This document shows, piece after piece, positions 7,819-16,260 of a DNA stretch of 64,000 bases (within the stretch, counting starts at the first letter, position 1; each line of letters begins with the position of its first letter). Below the pieces are notes generated by a model. The model saw only the letters and a list, made by a program, of their open reading frames with translations, was not told the DNA's origin and did not search any database. The stretch is from contig JAFDZP010000001.1 in the NCBI GenBank assembly GCA_018266835.1, positions 299,555-363,554 on the forward strand, read 5' to 3'. The position numbers and the translations under genes were made by a program. Source of the stretch: Bacteroidota bacterium (GTDB lineage: Bacteria > Bacteroidota > Ignavibacteria > Tepidaquicellales > Tepidaquicellaceae).

Positions 7819-9339
7819 ATGAAAAAACTAAAGTACTTATTTCTTTTCATTTTGACCTCATTTGCTCTACAATCGAACTTCGCAGCAACTGATACCTTAA
7901 AAGTAATGGATTGGAATATATTGAATTTTGCAGGAACCGATACTTCCCGCGTACAGTATTACAGAACAGTTATCAGCTCCGTATCACCTGATATTTTTGT
8001 TTGTCAGGAAATTAACGGTACAGCCGCAAACAGAGTACTATTCAGACAGGTGTTTGAAGCATTTGCTCCGGGAATTTACGATACAGTTACATTCGTTGAC
8101 GGACCTGACTCAGATAATCTTCTCTTCTTCAAAAAATCCAAAGCTTCATTTATTTCAAATACTGCTCATCATACTGAACTTAGAGATATATCTGAGTTTA
8201 AGATGTATATTCCGTATATACTTGATACTGTGAGGTTTTTCAGCTGTCACTTAAAGGCAAGCACAGGAACCAGCAATGAAGACCAGCGTGGAAGGGAAGC
8301 AGATACGCTAAGATATTTCACAAATCAGCTGCCTGCCGGAAAATATTTTATGCTTATGGGTGATTTTAATTTTTATAAAGCTTCTGAACCTGCATATATC
8401 AGATTACTTGCAGCAGGAGGAATTGACGGTAAGTTTAACGACCCCATTACAGGTATGACGGGTAACTGGAATTCGGTTGCAGCATACTCACAATATTATA
8501 CACAGTCTCCGCGTGTGCGTTCATTCGGCGGCGGCGCAACAGGAGGTATGGATGACAGGTTTGATTTAATACTGCACTCCAATGCATGTCTCAATAGCGC
8601 AAATAAATTTTACTATGTACCAAACTCACATATAGCATACGGAAATGACGGCAATCATCTTAATGACTCGATTAATAAAATGCCAAACACAGCAGTTTCA
8701 GCATCGGTTGCTGACGGAATTCATTATGCTTCTGACCATATTCCGGTAATATCCAGGTTTGTTTTAAACAATCAGATTGCGCCTGTTGAGCTTTCATCTT
8801 TTGTCTCAATTGTTAATGCAAATAATGTTGAGCTTAAATGGAGCACTGTCTCTGAATTAAATAATTCAGGATTTGAAATTGAAAGAAAATCGGTTTCGGA
8901 ATGGCAAAAAATTGCTTTCGTTGCAGGTAATGGAACATCAAATATATCTAACACTTACGCATTTACAGATAAAGCTTTGCAAAGCGGAAGCTATCAATAC
9001 AGATTAAAACAAATTGACTACAACGGTAACTATGAATATTTTAATCTGAACTCTGAAGTACACATAGGTACTCCTGATAAATTTTCGTTATTACAGAATT
9101 ATCCGAATCCATTCAATCCATCGACTTCAATTAATTTTAATATTCCTGCTGACGGATTTGTAAGCCTTGCTATATATGATTTAAGCGGTAAAGAAGTTAT
9201 GAACGTACTACAGGAAAATAAAACTGCAGGATATTACTCAGTAAATATAAATGCCTCTGCATTGCCTTCAGGAACATATTTCTATCGTATATCGGCAGGG
9301 GATTTTACTGCAGTGAGAAAAATGGTGCTACTTAAATAG
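7819..9339 (+). CDS. Exported EEP family protein with extra beta-rich linker domain and T9SS sorting domain
   Basis: The 506-residue product is a close paralogue of the gene before it. It has a signal peptide (LKYLFLFILTSFALQSNFA), then the EEP motifs MDWNILNF, CQEING, MGDFNFY, MDDRFDLIL and YASDHIPVI, all intact. Unlike its neighbour it carries an additional ~95-residue block (about residues 318-415, from PVELSSFVSIV through a GFEIERKS stretch). This block is common in FCB surface proteins before the sorting domain and probably folds as a beta-sandwich. The T9SS domain follows (QNYPNPFNPSTS... ending RKMVLLK). The start is the ATG just after AAATTAATA. The pair is a tandem duplication with later domain gain or loss. 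Confidence 0.82.
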   Translation: MKKLKYLFLFILTSFALQSNFAATDTLKVMDWNILNFAGTDTSRVQYYRTVISSVSPDIFVCQEINGTAANRVLFRQVFEAFAPGIYDTVTFVDGPDSDNLLFFKKSKASFISNTAHHTELRDISEFKMYIPYILDTVRFFSCHLKASTGTSNEDQRGREADTLRYFTNQLPAGKYFMLMGDFNFYKASEPAYIRLLAAGGIDGKFNDPITGMTGNWNSVAAYSQYYTQSPRVRSFGGGATGGMDDRFDLILHSNACLNSANKFYYVPNSHIAYGNDGNHLNDSINKMPNTAVSASVADGIHYASDHIPVISRFVLNNQIAPVELSSFVSIVNANNVELKWSTVSELNNSGFEIERKSVSEWQKIAFVAGNGTSNISNTYAFTDKALQSGSYQYRLKQIDYNGNYEYFNLNSEVHIGTPDKFSLLQNYPNPFNPSTSINFNIPADGFVSLAIYDLSGKEVMNVLQENKTAGYYSVNINASALPSGTYFYRISAGDFTAVRKMVLLK

Positions 9340-9359
9340 TTTTTCGTTTATTGTTTTTC

Positions 9360-9404
9360 GTTAATCGTTGTTCGTAATTTTCTTTAAAACGGACAACGAT
9401 TAAC
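9360..9404. terminator. Inverted repeat between convergent genes, likely bidirectional terminator
   Basis: GTTAATCGTTGTTCG (9360-9374) faces CGGACAACGATTAAC (9390-9404), a 15-bp stem with one mismatch. It lies between the convergent EEP gene and TPR kinase gene. It is built from the same ACAACGATTAAC words as the short-word repeats. No long T run follows, so termination strength is uncertain. Confidence 0.45.
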
Positions 9405-9413
9405 CAATAACGA

Positions 9414-11240
9414 CTAACGACCTTCGATTGGAATCCTTACAATCATATTAGCTCCTTTACCGGGCTCGCTTTCTGCTTCTATAGTACCGTGAAGTGAATC
9501 TACAAGTTTTTTCACAATTGAGAGTCCAAGTCCTGAAGAATGTTCTCCGCCCGTTGGTCTTGCGCTAAGTTTTGAGAATTGTCTGAAGAGCTTCTTTTTA
9601 TCTCCTTCGTTGAATCCCGGTCCTTCATCTTTCACTTCTATTTTCATAAACTTACCCTCTTCAGATATAGTTATAAAAATATTTTTACCTTTCGGGGAAA
9701 ATTTGATCGCATTAGAGAAAAGATTATCAAGAATATTTAACAATGCATCTTTATCCGTATTTACGTATTTATTACTTACCTTATTTTCAAAAATTACATC
9801 TATTGATTTATTACCCGTCTGTACTTTATAAAATTTTATAAGCTTAATGATTTCCTGATTGATATCAATATTTTCTATCTTAGGCTGCGCTCTGCTTTGC
9901 TCCATAGCTGTAGTATCAAGCAGTTTGGTTACAAAGCCAAGTGATGTTTCTGCAGATTCAAGTATAAGAAGTTTGAAATCGTTTTTTTCTTCCTCTGAAA
10001 GTTCAGTTTCGTTTATTAAATACTCAACAAGCTGTTTAATATTTCCTATGGGATTTTTAAGGTCATGAACTATATTGCCGAGAGCATCATTCTTTTGCTT
10101 TTCATTCTTCAGGATTATTTTTTCAATCTCAGATAATGCCTGCTTATATAAAATTTCAATTTCTGAATTAAATTTGCCGGTAACTCTGCTTTCTGCTTTT
10201 TTATATTCAGCAATTTCATTTGAAACGTTTTCCCTCTGAATTTTTTTCTCTGCTTCGGTTAACTTGTAAAGAATTTTATTGGCTTTTTCAAAATTTTCTT
10301 TCGCTTCGTAAAATTCTAAGTAAGCTTTATTTAGATGTAATAACAGGTTTGTTTTAGATTCTATATTTCCCGTTAATTCTTCAGCTGACTTTAAATAGTT
10401 TTTCGCTTCCTTTAATATTTTTTTACGTTTCTCTGTTTTGTAAATTTTCAGATATGTTCTTGCAAGTAAAATGCTGCAGTAAACTAATTCCTCTTTTTGT
10501 TCCGTATGGTTGAGAATGTCTGACGATTTGCTCAGTCTAGCAATTGCATTTTCATAATCACACTGCTCAAAATATATTTTTCCCTCTAAATAATTGCAGA
10601 ATGCAATTCCCTGCAAGTCATCGAAAAGTTTTTTTATTTCGATGGAATTTTTAAGATAGCTGATGGCTTGGGAATAATTCTTTAAATGGAAATTGATGGC
10701 GGCAATATTCTGATAGACGGTTGATTTAAGGCGGTTAAGATTTTTATTGTTGAAGATTGCTGCAGCTCTTTGAAAATATATTAAAGCTTCATCATAATCT
10801 TTTTTAAATAAAAATATATTTCCTAAGTTGTTATAAGTAATTGCTGATGCATCTGAATTTTTAATGTCGGAGTTGTATTTATGCGGTCGGCTGCTGTACT
10901 CATACGCTTCCTTTATAGATTGAAGATTTGCTTTTAAAATATACAGGTCAGTGTCTGTTTCTTTTTCAGCAGGGGAGGAGTTAAAAAGCAGCTCAGTATA
11001 ATACTCAGCTTCTTTGTAGTTAATTGTTTTGAAGTGCTCCAGAGCGAGTTTTCTTAAGTAATAAGAATAACTTTGAATATCACTCTGATTTTGAAATTCA
11101 GGGCTTTCTAATTTTTTAAGAGTGCTTTCAAAAATCTTTTTAGTCTCTTCGTAGTTATCAGCCTGAACTGACTGTATTTTTTTACATAACCCTCTGATAT
11201 GTTCTAAGATATCAGATTGTGACTCAGTACTTAAAATCAT
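9414..11240 (-). CDS. Soluble TPR-containing sensor histidine kinase
   Basis: The 608-residue product has no signal peptide or membrane segment. Residues ~10-330 are helical TPR-type repeats (YNNLGNIFLFKKDYDEALIYF is a clear unit). A coiled-coil linker follows, then a HisKA domain with the phosphoacceptor in VHDLKNPIG and a HATPase_c domain with N (LFSNAIKFS), G1 (VKDEGPGF) and G2 (SSGLGLSIVKKL) boxes. It should autophosphorylate in response to a cytosolic or peptide/protein signal read by the TPRs. No response regulator adjoins it. The next gene is a paralogue with the same architecture and near-identical kinase motifs. The partner and signal are unknown. Confidence 0.85.
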   Translation of the reverse strand: MILSTESQSDILEHIRGLCKKIQSVQADNYEETKKIFESTLKKLESPEFQNQSDIQSYSYYLRKLALEHFKTINYKEAEYYTELLFNSSPAEKETDTDLYILKANLQSIKEAYEYSSRPHKYNSDIKNSDASAITYNNLGNIFLFKKDYDEALIYFQRAAAIFNNKNLNRLKSTVYQNIAAINFHLKNYSQAISYLKNSIEIKKLFDDLQGIAFCNYLEGKIYFEQCDYENAIARLSKSSDILNHTEQKEELVYCSILLARTYLKIYKTEKRKKILKEAKNYLKSAEELTGNIESKTNLLLHLNKAYLEFYEAKENFEKANKILYKLTEAEKKIQRENVSNEIAEYKKAESRVTGKFNSEIEILYKQALSEIEKIILKNEKQKNDALGNIVHDLKNPIGNIKQLVEYLINETELSEEEKNDFKLLILESAETSLGFVTKLLDTTAMEQSRAQPKIENIDINQEIIKLIKFYKVQTGNKSIDVIFENKVSNKYVNTDKDALLNILDNLFSNAIKFSPKGKNIFITISEEGKFMKIEVKDEGPGFNEGDKKKLFRQFSKLSARPTGGEHSSGLGLSIVKKLVDSLHGTIEAESEPGKGANMIVRIPIEGR

Positions 11241-11324
11241 ATTATTTAGCTCAAACCGTTGGCCGAAAAAATTAGGGGGTTATATTTTTATAATTTAGTG
11301 TATGAGAAGGTACACTTTTAAATT

Positions 11325-13196
11325 TTAAATGGGAATTCTTACTATCATACTTGCTCCGTTACCTACTTCACTATCGCACTCAATTTTTCCTTTTAAGGAA
11401 TCTACAAGCTTCTTTACTATCGATAATCCTAATCCGGAAGAATGTTCTCCGGCTGTAGGCCTTGCGCTTAATTTTGAAAATTGGTTAAATAATTTTTTTC
11501 TGTCTTCATTGGAAAATCCCGGACCTTCATCTTTAATCTCAATTTTCAAAAAGTCATCCTCTTTCAATAATCTTATCATAACATTTTTTTGCACGGGTGA
11601 AAACTTAATCGCGTTAGAAAATAAATTATCTATTATCTGTACCAGGGCATTTTTATCCGAGTGTATTATATTATTTTTCAGTTCGTTCTTCAACTTTACT
11701 TCTATTTCTTTCTGCATAGTTTTCAATTTATACAGACGTATTATTCGCTCGGTTTCGGAAATTATATCAAAATCATTCACATTAAGAGTTATTTTTCCCT
11801 GCTCGATTGCAGCATAGTCCAGAAGTTGCGTAATGAGTTCAAGAGAAGTATCAGCCGATTCAACAATGAATTTTTTAAATTCATTCACTTCAGCATGTGA
11901 GTAATTTCCTTCGTCAATCAGAAATTCCGCTAACAGTTTTATATTGCCGATAGGATTTTTTAAATCGTGAACAACTACTCCGAAAAATTCATTCTTCTGC
12001 TTTACAATCTCTTCAAGTTTCTTTATCGTCTCGGCAAGCTCTACGTTTCGTAACTGATTTATCTCGGCAGTGTGTTTCGCTTCCTTTACCTGAAGTTCTT
12101 TTTCAAGCTTTAAAATATCCTCAGTTACTTTTTCATTATAAATATCTTTTTCTATCTCATAAAGTTTCTTGTGGAAGTCAAGCGCTTTTTCTAAGTTACC
12201 GAGAATCTCATAAAGAGAAGAAAGATTTTTATATATCAGAGACAAAGTGTACTTTGAATTCACTCTTTGCGCCGTAAAAAGAGATTCCAGAAAATATTTT
12301 TCTGCCTTAGTCAGCAACGCTTTTTCTTTCTGTCCTTCTGTTAAATATTTATCAACATACGTTTTCCCGAGATGCATATTGGAATAAAATATCCCGTTCT
12401 TATCGTCAAGCTTCGTTTGTATCTCAAGCGATTCCCTATAATATTTTAGTGCTATATCAAATTCCTTTGCATCCAGATGTATATCACCCGTTAAAAATTT
12501 GCAGACTGCAACTCCGAACTGGTCATTTATTTCCACTTTCAGTTTCTCAGCTTCGGCAAGGCAATTTAGTGCATTCGGATAATCTTCTCTGTGAATATAT
12601 ATCGATGCCATGTTCTGAAGTACATTGGATTTGTTCATCTTCTGGTCAACCTGATTAAAATAAAACAAAGCCTTTTCATAATGGGGGATTGCCTCATCAA
12701 AATTTTTCTGAAATAAAAATACGTTGCCGATATTATTATTTGTGCTTCCCATTCCTTCCAGATTATCTAACTCCTTAAAAATTTCCAGCGCAGAAGTAGA
12801 GCACTTCATAGATTCAGTATAATCACCAAGGTCGGAATGTATATTACCCAGCTGCAGCAGTGCGTTAGCCTTCATCAGATTATCACTGTAATATACTGAA
12901 GCGGTTTCAAGCAGTGCTGTGTAGTGCAGAGCCTTTTCATATTTTGAAGAATAAAAATGAACATTTGAAAGATGTGTAAGAATTGTAGTATAAGCGTGCT
13001 TATACTCTTTTGAGTTCCTGTCGGAATTCAATTTTTCAAGCCGTTCAAGCAGATTTTCAAGTCGTAAGATAGTACCAACAAAATCGCTGCGGCGTAATTT
13101 TTCTGCATGGTTCAAATCCTCAGATATTTTCTGAAGACTATCCACAGAAGAATTATTGCCCGACTCTCTGTTAGTTGGGATATTTAACTCTTTCAT
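11325..13196 (-). CDS. Soluble TPR-containing sensor histidine kinase (paralogue)
   Basis: The 623-residue product repeats the plan of the previous entry. TPR units fill residues ~45-340 (NNIGNVFLFQKNFDEAIPHY, YRESLEIQTKLDDKNGIFYS). A coiled coil (KLEKELQVKEAKHTAEI) leads to HisKA with VHDLKNPIGNIK and a HATPase domain with VKDEGPGF-like (IKDEGPGFS), KLSARPT and SSGLGLSIVKKLVDS. It has no membrane segment. The two genes are co-directional and 84 bases apart, with the upstream gene being this one, so they may be cotranscribed. The kinase halves are much more alike than the TPR halves, which fits a shared output with different inputs. Confidence 0.85.
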   Translation of the reverse strand: MKELNIPTNRESGNNSSVDSLQKISEDLNHAEKLRRSDFVGTILRLENLLERLEKLNSDRNSKEYKHAYTTILTHLSNVHFYSSKYEKALHYTALLETASVYYSDNLMKANALLQLGNIHSDLGDYTESMKCSTSALEIFKELDNLEGMGSTNNNIGNVFLFQKNFDEAIPHYEKALFYFNQVDQKMNKSNVLQNMASIYIHREDYPNALNCLAEAEKLKVEINDQFGVAVCKFLTGDIHLDAKEFDIALKYYRESLEIQTKLDDKNGIFYSNMHLGKTYVDKYLTEGQKEKALLTKAEKYFLESLFTAQRVNSKYTLSLIYKNLSSLYEILGNLEKALDFHKKLYEIEKDIYNEKVTEDILKLEKELQVKEAKHTAEINQLRNVELAETIKKLEEIVKQKNEFFGVVVHDLKNPIGNIKLLAEFLIDEGNYSHAEVNEFKKFIVESADTSLELITQLLDYAAIEQGKITLNVNDFDIISETERIIRLYKLKTMQKEIEVKLKNELKNNIIHSDKNALVQIIDNLFSNAIKFSPVQKNVMIRLLKEDDFLKIEIKDEGPGFSNEDRKKLFNQFSKLSARPTAGEHSSGLGLSIVKKLVDSLKGKIECDSEVGNGASMIVRIPI

Positions 13197-13438
13197 AATA
13201 GTAGTACACTTTTTCTACATGGGAGCGCATAGGACAACGCCAAGGTTAATTGTCCTTATAAGATGTGAGTGCCACCCCACGTAAACTTAAACTACGTAAA
13301 ATTAAGACTAAATTTGAGTTAAAAATTTAGCGATACAATTTATTAACATTTCACTCAATAGCCGCAACTTAGTTGTAAAATAAATAGTTTCACCTCAAAA
13401 ATTTAAAAGCTTTTTCTTATATTGAAAAAAAAGATTCT

Positions 13439-13672
13439 GTGTTTCATAAATTAGGTAAAGTATTTGAATTTCTCTTAACCGATTTTAGCGGTTCTTCTGA
13501 ACTTACTAAAATGAGAAAAATTTATGAATATCTGATACATGGAAAGGAAATGTACAAAACTGAAACCGATGAAGCTGAATATGTACCGCGGCTTACACCG
13601 GTTAAAAAAATCTTTATAATAGTGTTTACTGCAATCATCATTTGTTTTTTATTTCTGATATTTTATGTCTAA
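13439..13672 (+). CDS. Small protein with one C-terminal membrane segment, unknown function
   Basis: A 77-residue frame with a GTG start. The N-terminal ~55 residues are soluble and charged (LTKMRKIYEYLIHGKEMYKT). A single hydrophobic helix at the end (KIFIIVFTAIIICFLFLIFYV) suggests a tail-anchored inner-membrane protein. It opens a run of four small co-directional genes (13439-14873). I do not recognise a family. The weak point is the non-ATG start and lack of a clear ribosome binding site. Confidence 0.45.
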   Translation: MFHKLGKVFEFLLTDFSGSSELTKMRKIYEYLIHGKEMYKTETDEAEYVPRLTPVKKIFIIVFTAIIICFLFLIFYV

Positions 13673-13757
13673 AAACTTTCGCTGAGAAAACTTTTGATTT
13701 TTATTTTGATAGCCATCATAGGAATTTATTTCACTTTTTAACCCCAACCCCAAACAA

Positions 13758-14018
13758 ATGTATCAAATTTTTATTGCAAGCGTTAAAATTCACAATTCCG
13801 ATTTAATGTTAATCGGAGGAATTGCATTCGTTATTCTATGGATTTTAAACCGCCTTATTGCAAACCGCATTAAATTCAAACCGAAACCAAGCGAAGCTGA
13901 CCACGCTCCGGGGCAAGTTTCCAGACCTCAAAGCAAGCTTGCTATGTATGCTTTCTGGATTATAAATATCATAGCATTCTGCGGATTATTTGTTTTGATA
14001 ACGTATTTATTTTTTTAA
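13758..14018 (+). CDS. Small two-helix membrane protein, unknown function
   Basis: An 86-residue product with two hydrophobic segments (LMLIGGIAFVILWILNRLIA near the start and FWIINIIAFCGLFVLITYLFF at the end). They are joined by a charged, proline-containing loop of about 30 residues (FKPKPSEADHAPGQVSRPQ). The ATG follows a CCCCAACCCCAAACAA stretch without a ribosome binding site. No family is recognised. Its size and position suggest it belongs with the neighbouring small membrane proteins. Confidence 0.5.
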   Translation: MYQIFIASVKIHNSDLMLIGGIAFVILWILNRLIANRIKFKPKPSEADHAPGQVSRPQSKLAMYAFWIINIIAFCGLFVLITYLFF

Positions 14019-14139
14019 ATCACTATATTAAAATCCATATCCCGTCCCGCTTAAGTTCAAACAGGGGACTATAGCTTCCGCGCAGCATACCATATAAATT
14101 TCCAAAACAATTTTTTAAAACAATCTAAATAAAACTCGT

Positions 14140-14661
14140 ATGAAATTTATTCTTGCTGCAATTTTTTTATTTCTACTTTCCGGCGCTGCCTTCAGCCAGG
14201 ATGATATTCTATCAAAAACTAAATGGGGAATGAGCGGAGATGAGCTTATCTCTGCCTTCAAAGATAAGGGTATTGCCAATTACACCTATTCCGATAACGA
14301 TGACAACAACAACAGCGATAATGATAACGATAACGACGATAACAATAACAGAAGCGGCTACAGGATTTCCAATTATTCAATCGACGGGAACAGCTACTCC
14401 GTAAGATTTTCGATGAACCACAACAAGCTGAAGGAAATAAGATTCACGCTGAATAAAAATGATAAGGCATTAGATATTTACGAAGGCTGGAAGAAAACTT
14501 TTAACAGCAAATTCGGAAACAATGTTCACGAAAACGACTTCTCCGGCTACGGAAGAACACAAAACGAACGCGCATGGGAAGGCTCAGTCGTTCATGTTGA
14601 GCTTAACTACTTCTCAGGCAACGGAAGAACTGCAATGGATATAACTTACAGCAGGGATTAA
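14140..14661 (+). CDS. Exported protein with an Asp/Asn repeat tract, unknown function
   Basis: The 173-residue product has a signal peptide (FILAAIFLFLLSGAAFS, cut before QDD). A short conserved-looking segment (TKWGMSGDELISAF) is followed by an Asp/Asn run at about residues 51-68, made only of D and N with one S. A beta-rich C-terminal half follows (YSVRFSMNHNKLKEIRFTLN). The KWGMS...EV/ELI-type opening resembles small periplasmic proteins of FCB bacteria. The Asp/Asn run is coded by GAT/GAC/AAC/AAT repeats and may vary in length or bind cations; that is inference. Confidence 0.6.
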   Translation: MKFILAAIFLFLLSGAAFSQDDILSKTKWGMSGDELISAFKDKGIANYTYSDNDDNNNSDNDNDNDDNNNRSGYRISNYSIDGNSYSVRFSMNHNKLKEIRFTLNKNDKALDIYEGWKKTFNSKFGNNVHENDFSGYGRTQNERAWEGSVVHVELNYFSGNGRTAMDITYSRD

Positions 14662-14675
14662 TCGTAACATATTTT

Positions 14676-14873
14676 ATGAACACACTGTTAGATATACTTG
14701 GAAATTTGATTATATTAGCTGACTGGTCTATTCTTTTCAGAAAAGATAATAATGAAAATGAAAAGGAACACCGCCGAAAAGTAAAATCATTCTGGAAGGG
14801 AATTGCAGTTGTGATTTTTATTTTCGTAGGAGGATTTTTTATCGGATGGTTAGCATTTAAGTTGTTTGGGTAA
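14676..14873 (+). CDS. Small single-helix membrane protein, unknown function
   Basis: A 65-residue frame 14 bases after the preceding gene. It has a short N-terminal hydrophobic stretch (LLDILGNLIILADWSILF), a charged middle (RKDNNENEKEHRRKVKS) and a strong membrane helix at the end (GIAVVIFIFVGGFFIGWLAF). The charge pattern is typical of a real small membrane protein, but no family is recognised. Tight spacing suggests cotranscription with 14140-14661. Confidence 0.5.
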   Translation: MNTLLDILGNLIILADWSILFRKDNNENEKEHRRKVKSFWKGIAVVIFIFVGGFFIGWLAFKLFG

Positions 14874-14922
14874 ATATTTTCTGCATTTTACAGGGTAAGT
14901 TTTTAAAATTCAAAAGTTCTCT

Positions 14923-14948
14923 CCTTCCCAACGTCCTCGTTGGGAAGG
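14923..14948 (+). repeat. REP-like palindrome, TCCT loop
   Basis: CCTTCCCAACG (14923-14933) and CGTTGGGAAGG (14938-14948) form a perfect 11-bp stem around the loop TCCT. It lies upstream of the RAYT gene at 15161 and has the opposite loop orientation to the copy just downstream of that gene. Confidence 0.85.
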
Positions 14949-15066
14949 TATCAAGCATGGAAAATTCGTATGAAAAAATAAAATTCCATTCATACGTAGC
15001 ACTTACAAAGTTCAAAATAACCAATCGGTTTCTTTATAATTTTCAAGTAGATATATTTCAACTCCT

Positions 15067-15114
15067 CCTTCCCAACTACCTGTCCCGCTTTTAGCGGGAT
15101 CCTCGTTGGGAAGG
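15067..15114 (+). repeat. REP-like palindrome carrying a second palindrome in its loop
   Basis: The outer arms CCTTCCCAAC (15067-15076) and GTTGGGAAGG (15105-15114) match the neighbouring REP. Between them sits an inserted inner hairpin, CCCGC (15084-15088) with GCGGG (15094-15098), followed by the usual TCCTC. It looks like the standard element with about 22 bases inserted at the loop border. Confidence 0.75.
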
Positions 15115-15160
15115 TTTGTAATCTTTAAAAATTTTTCAGCTATTAGAATATTCATATTTT

Positions 15161-15694
15161 ATGAGAAGCACATATAAAGTCCATAATCCCGATGCAGTTT
15201 ATTTTATTACTTCTACAATTGTAAACTGGATTGATGTATTCGCTTCAGAAAAATATTTTAATATTCTAATTGACGCAGTAAATTTTTACATAAAAAATCA
15301 AAACCTTACAGTTTACTCTTATGTAATTATGAAAAATCATTTTCACCTGATTTGTAAATCTGATAATCTTACAGAGACTATTCGATTAATAAAAAGTTAT
15401 ACTGCAAAGAAAATTATAAGCGAATTAAATAAAGATGGCGAAGAAGAATTGTTGGCACATTTTGCTGAAAATAAAAAAAACTATAAAATCGGAAGAACAT
15501 ATCAGATCTGGCAGGAAGGTTTTCATCCACAGGAAATGATAAATAATGATGTTATGAAACAAAAGATAGAATATATTCATAGTAATCCTGTTAATGAAAA
15601 TTATTGTAAATATCCGCAAGATTGGAAATATTCTTCAGCAGGATTTTATGAGACCGGAATTCATTCTTTAATTCCTATTGAAAGAATTATTTAA
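15161..15694 (+). CDS. REP-associated tyrosine transposase (RAYT, Y1 transposase / IS200-like domain)
   Basis: The 177-residue product matches the Y1_Tnp (HUH single-strand nuclease) plan. An N-terminal strand reads DAVYFITSTIVNW, the metal-binding HUH motif is KNHFHLI (about residue 65), and the C-terminal EYIHSNPVNENY block holds the candidate catalytic Tyr. The DWKYSSAGFY ending is typical of RAYTs. It is flanked by 26-bp palindromes with opposite loop orientation, one upstream (14923) and one beginning directly after its stop codon (15695), which is the classic RAYT/REP layout. RAYTs are domesticated and act on REP hairpins rather than moving themselves. The frame is intact. It is the only recombinase seen in the window. 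Confidence 0.88.
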   Translation: MRSTYKVHNPDAVYFITSTIVNWIDVFASEKYFNILIDAVNFYIKNQNLTVYSYVIMKNHFHLICKSDNLTETIRLIKSYTAKKIISELNKDGEEELLAHFAENKKNYKIGRTYQIWQEGFHPQEMINNDVMKQKIEYIHSNPVNENYCKYPQDWKYSSAGFYETGIHSLIPIERII

Positions 15695-15720
15695 CCTTCC
15701 CAACGAGGACGTTGGGAAGG
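15695..15720 (-). repeat. REP-like palindrome, AGGA loop (inverse orientation)
   Basis: CCTTCCCAACG (15695-15705) and CGTTGGGAAGG (15710-15720) flank AGGA, so this copy is the reverse complement of the one at 14923. It starts at the base after the RAYT stop codon and could also end its transcript. Confidence 0.85.
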
Positions 15721-15837
15721 AGGGGAACGGGTGCAGAATATGTTATTTCTCACAGCTAAAGTTCAGTTTACTATTATTGCAATATAAAATTATGGAAGGA
15801 AAGTTAAATGGTATTTTAATCGTTAAGTCTGCCTCCT

Positions 15838-15960
15838 AATTCCCAACGTCCTCGTTGGGAATTGAATGTAATCAAAATTCTCTATTCCAACTTTCCTAAT
15901 TCTCAACGTCCTCGTTGGGAATCGAATGTAATCAAAATTCTCTATCAAACTTTCCCCCTT
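15838..15960 (+). repeat. Two tandem 60-base units, each led by a REP-like palindrome
   Basis: Units at about 15841-15900 and 15901-15960 share the palindrome (CCCAACGTCCTCGTTGGGAA; TCTCAACG in unit 2) and the tail GAATGTAATCAAAATTCTCT. In the first unit the stem is extended as AATT...AATT (15838-15863) where the RAYT-flanking copies have CCTT...AAGG, so the outer base pairs changed on both sides together. Confidence 0.75.
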
Positions 15961-16260
15961 CCTGTCAATACCACAACCCACCTATTCCTACTAATAGGGG
16001 AGAAACCTTTCCTATTTAAAAATAATTTATTTATTTTTGAAGTGAGCCGCAAAGTTCCGCTGACTTTACTAAGGAGAGCGGTAACAAAAATATATCTTAT
16101 GTAAAAAATCCGGACAAAATATTATTAAAGTTACTTTAACCTGAGTTTCCGGAGAATTAACTCCCGTAAATTCTCCGGAAAGTACACAAAGTAAAGTAAA
16201 GTAAAGGAAAGTAAAGAAAAGCAGTGTGTATTGCACACACACAATTTTGAAAAATTCACT
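15961..16260. repeat. ~300-bp direct repeat, copy 1 (left of Asp-box gene)
   Basis: This runs from CCTGTCAATACCACAAC to a GTGTGTATTGCACACACAC hairpin and matches 17725-18024 over its full length with scattered changes and few small indels. It contains a 12-bp inverted repeat (TTCCGGAGAATT...AATTCTCCGGAA), a tract of AAAGT words and a GTGAGC..GCAAAG..CCGC..GACTTTACT segment. On the minus strand a short hydrophobic frame is kept in both copies. It does not look like a protein-coding gene on the plus strand. Confidence 0.8.

Noticed and set aside
13231..13256. AGGACAA/TTGTCCT inverted repeat upstream of the small-gene run
   Set aside because: The stem is only 7 bp with a 12-base loop and no T run or repeats elsewhere; chance is likely.
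15862..16104. 80-residue plus-strand frame across the REP tandem units and the 300-bp repeat
   Set aside because: It is not kept open in the second copy of the 300-bp repeat and is made of repeat sequence.
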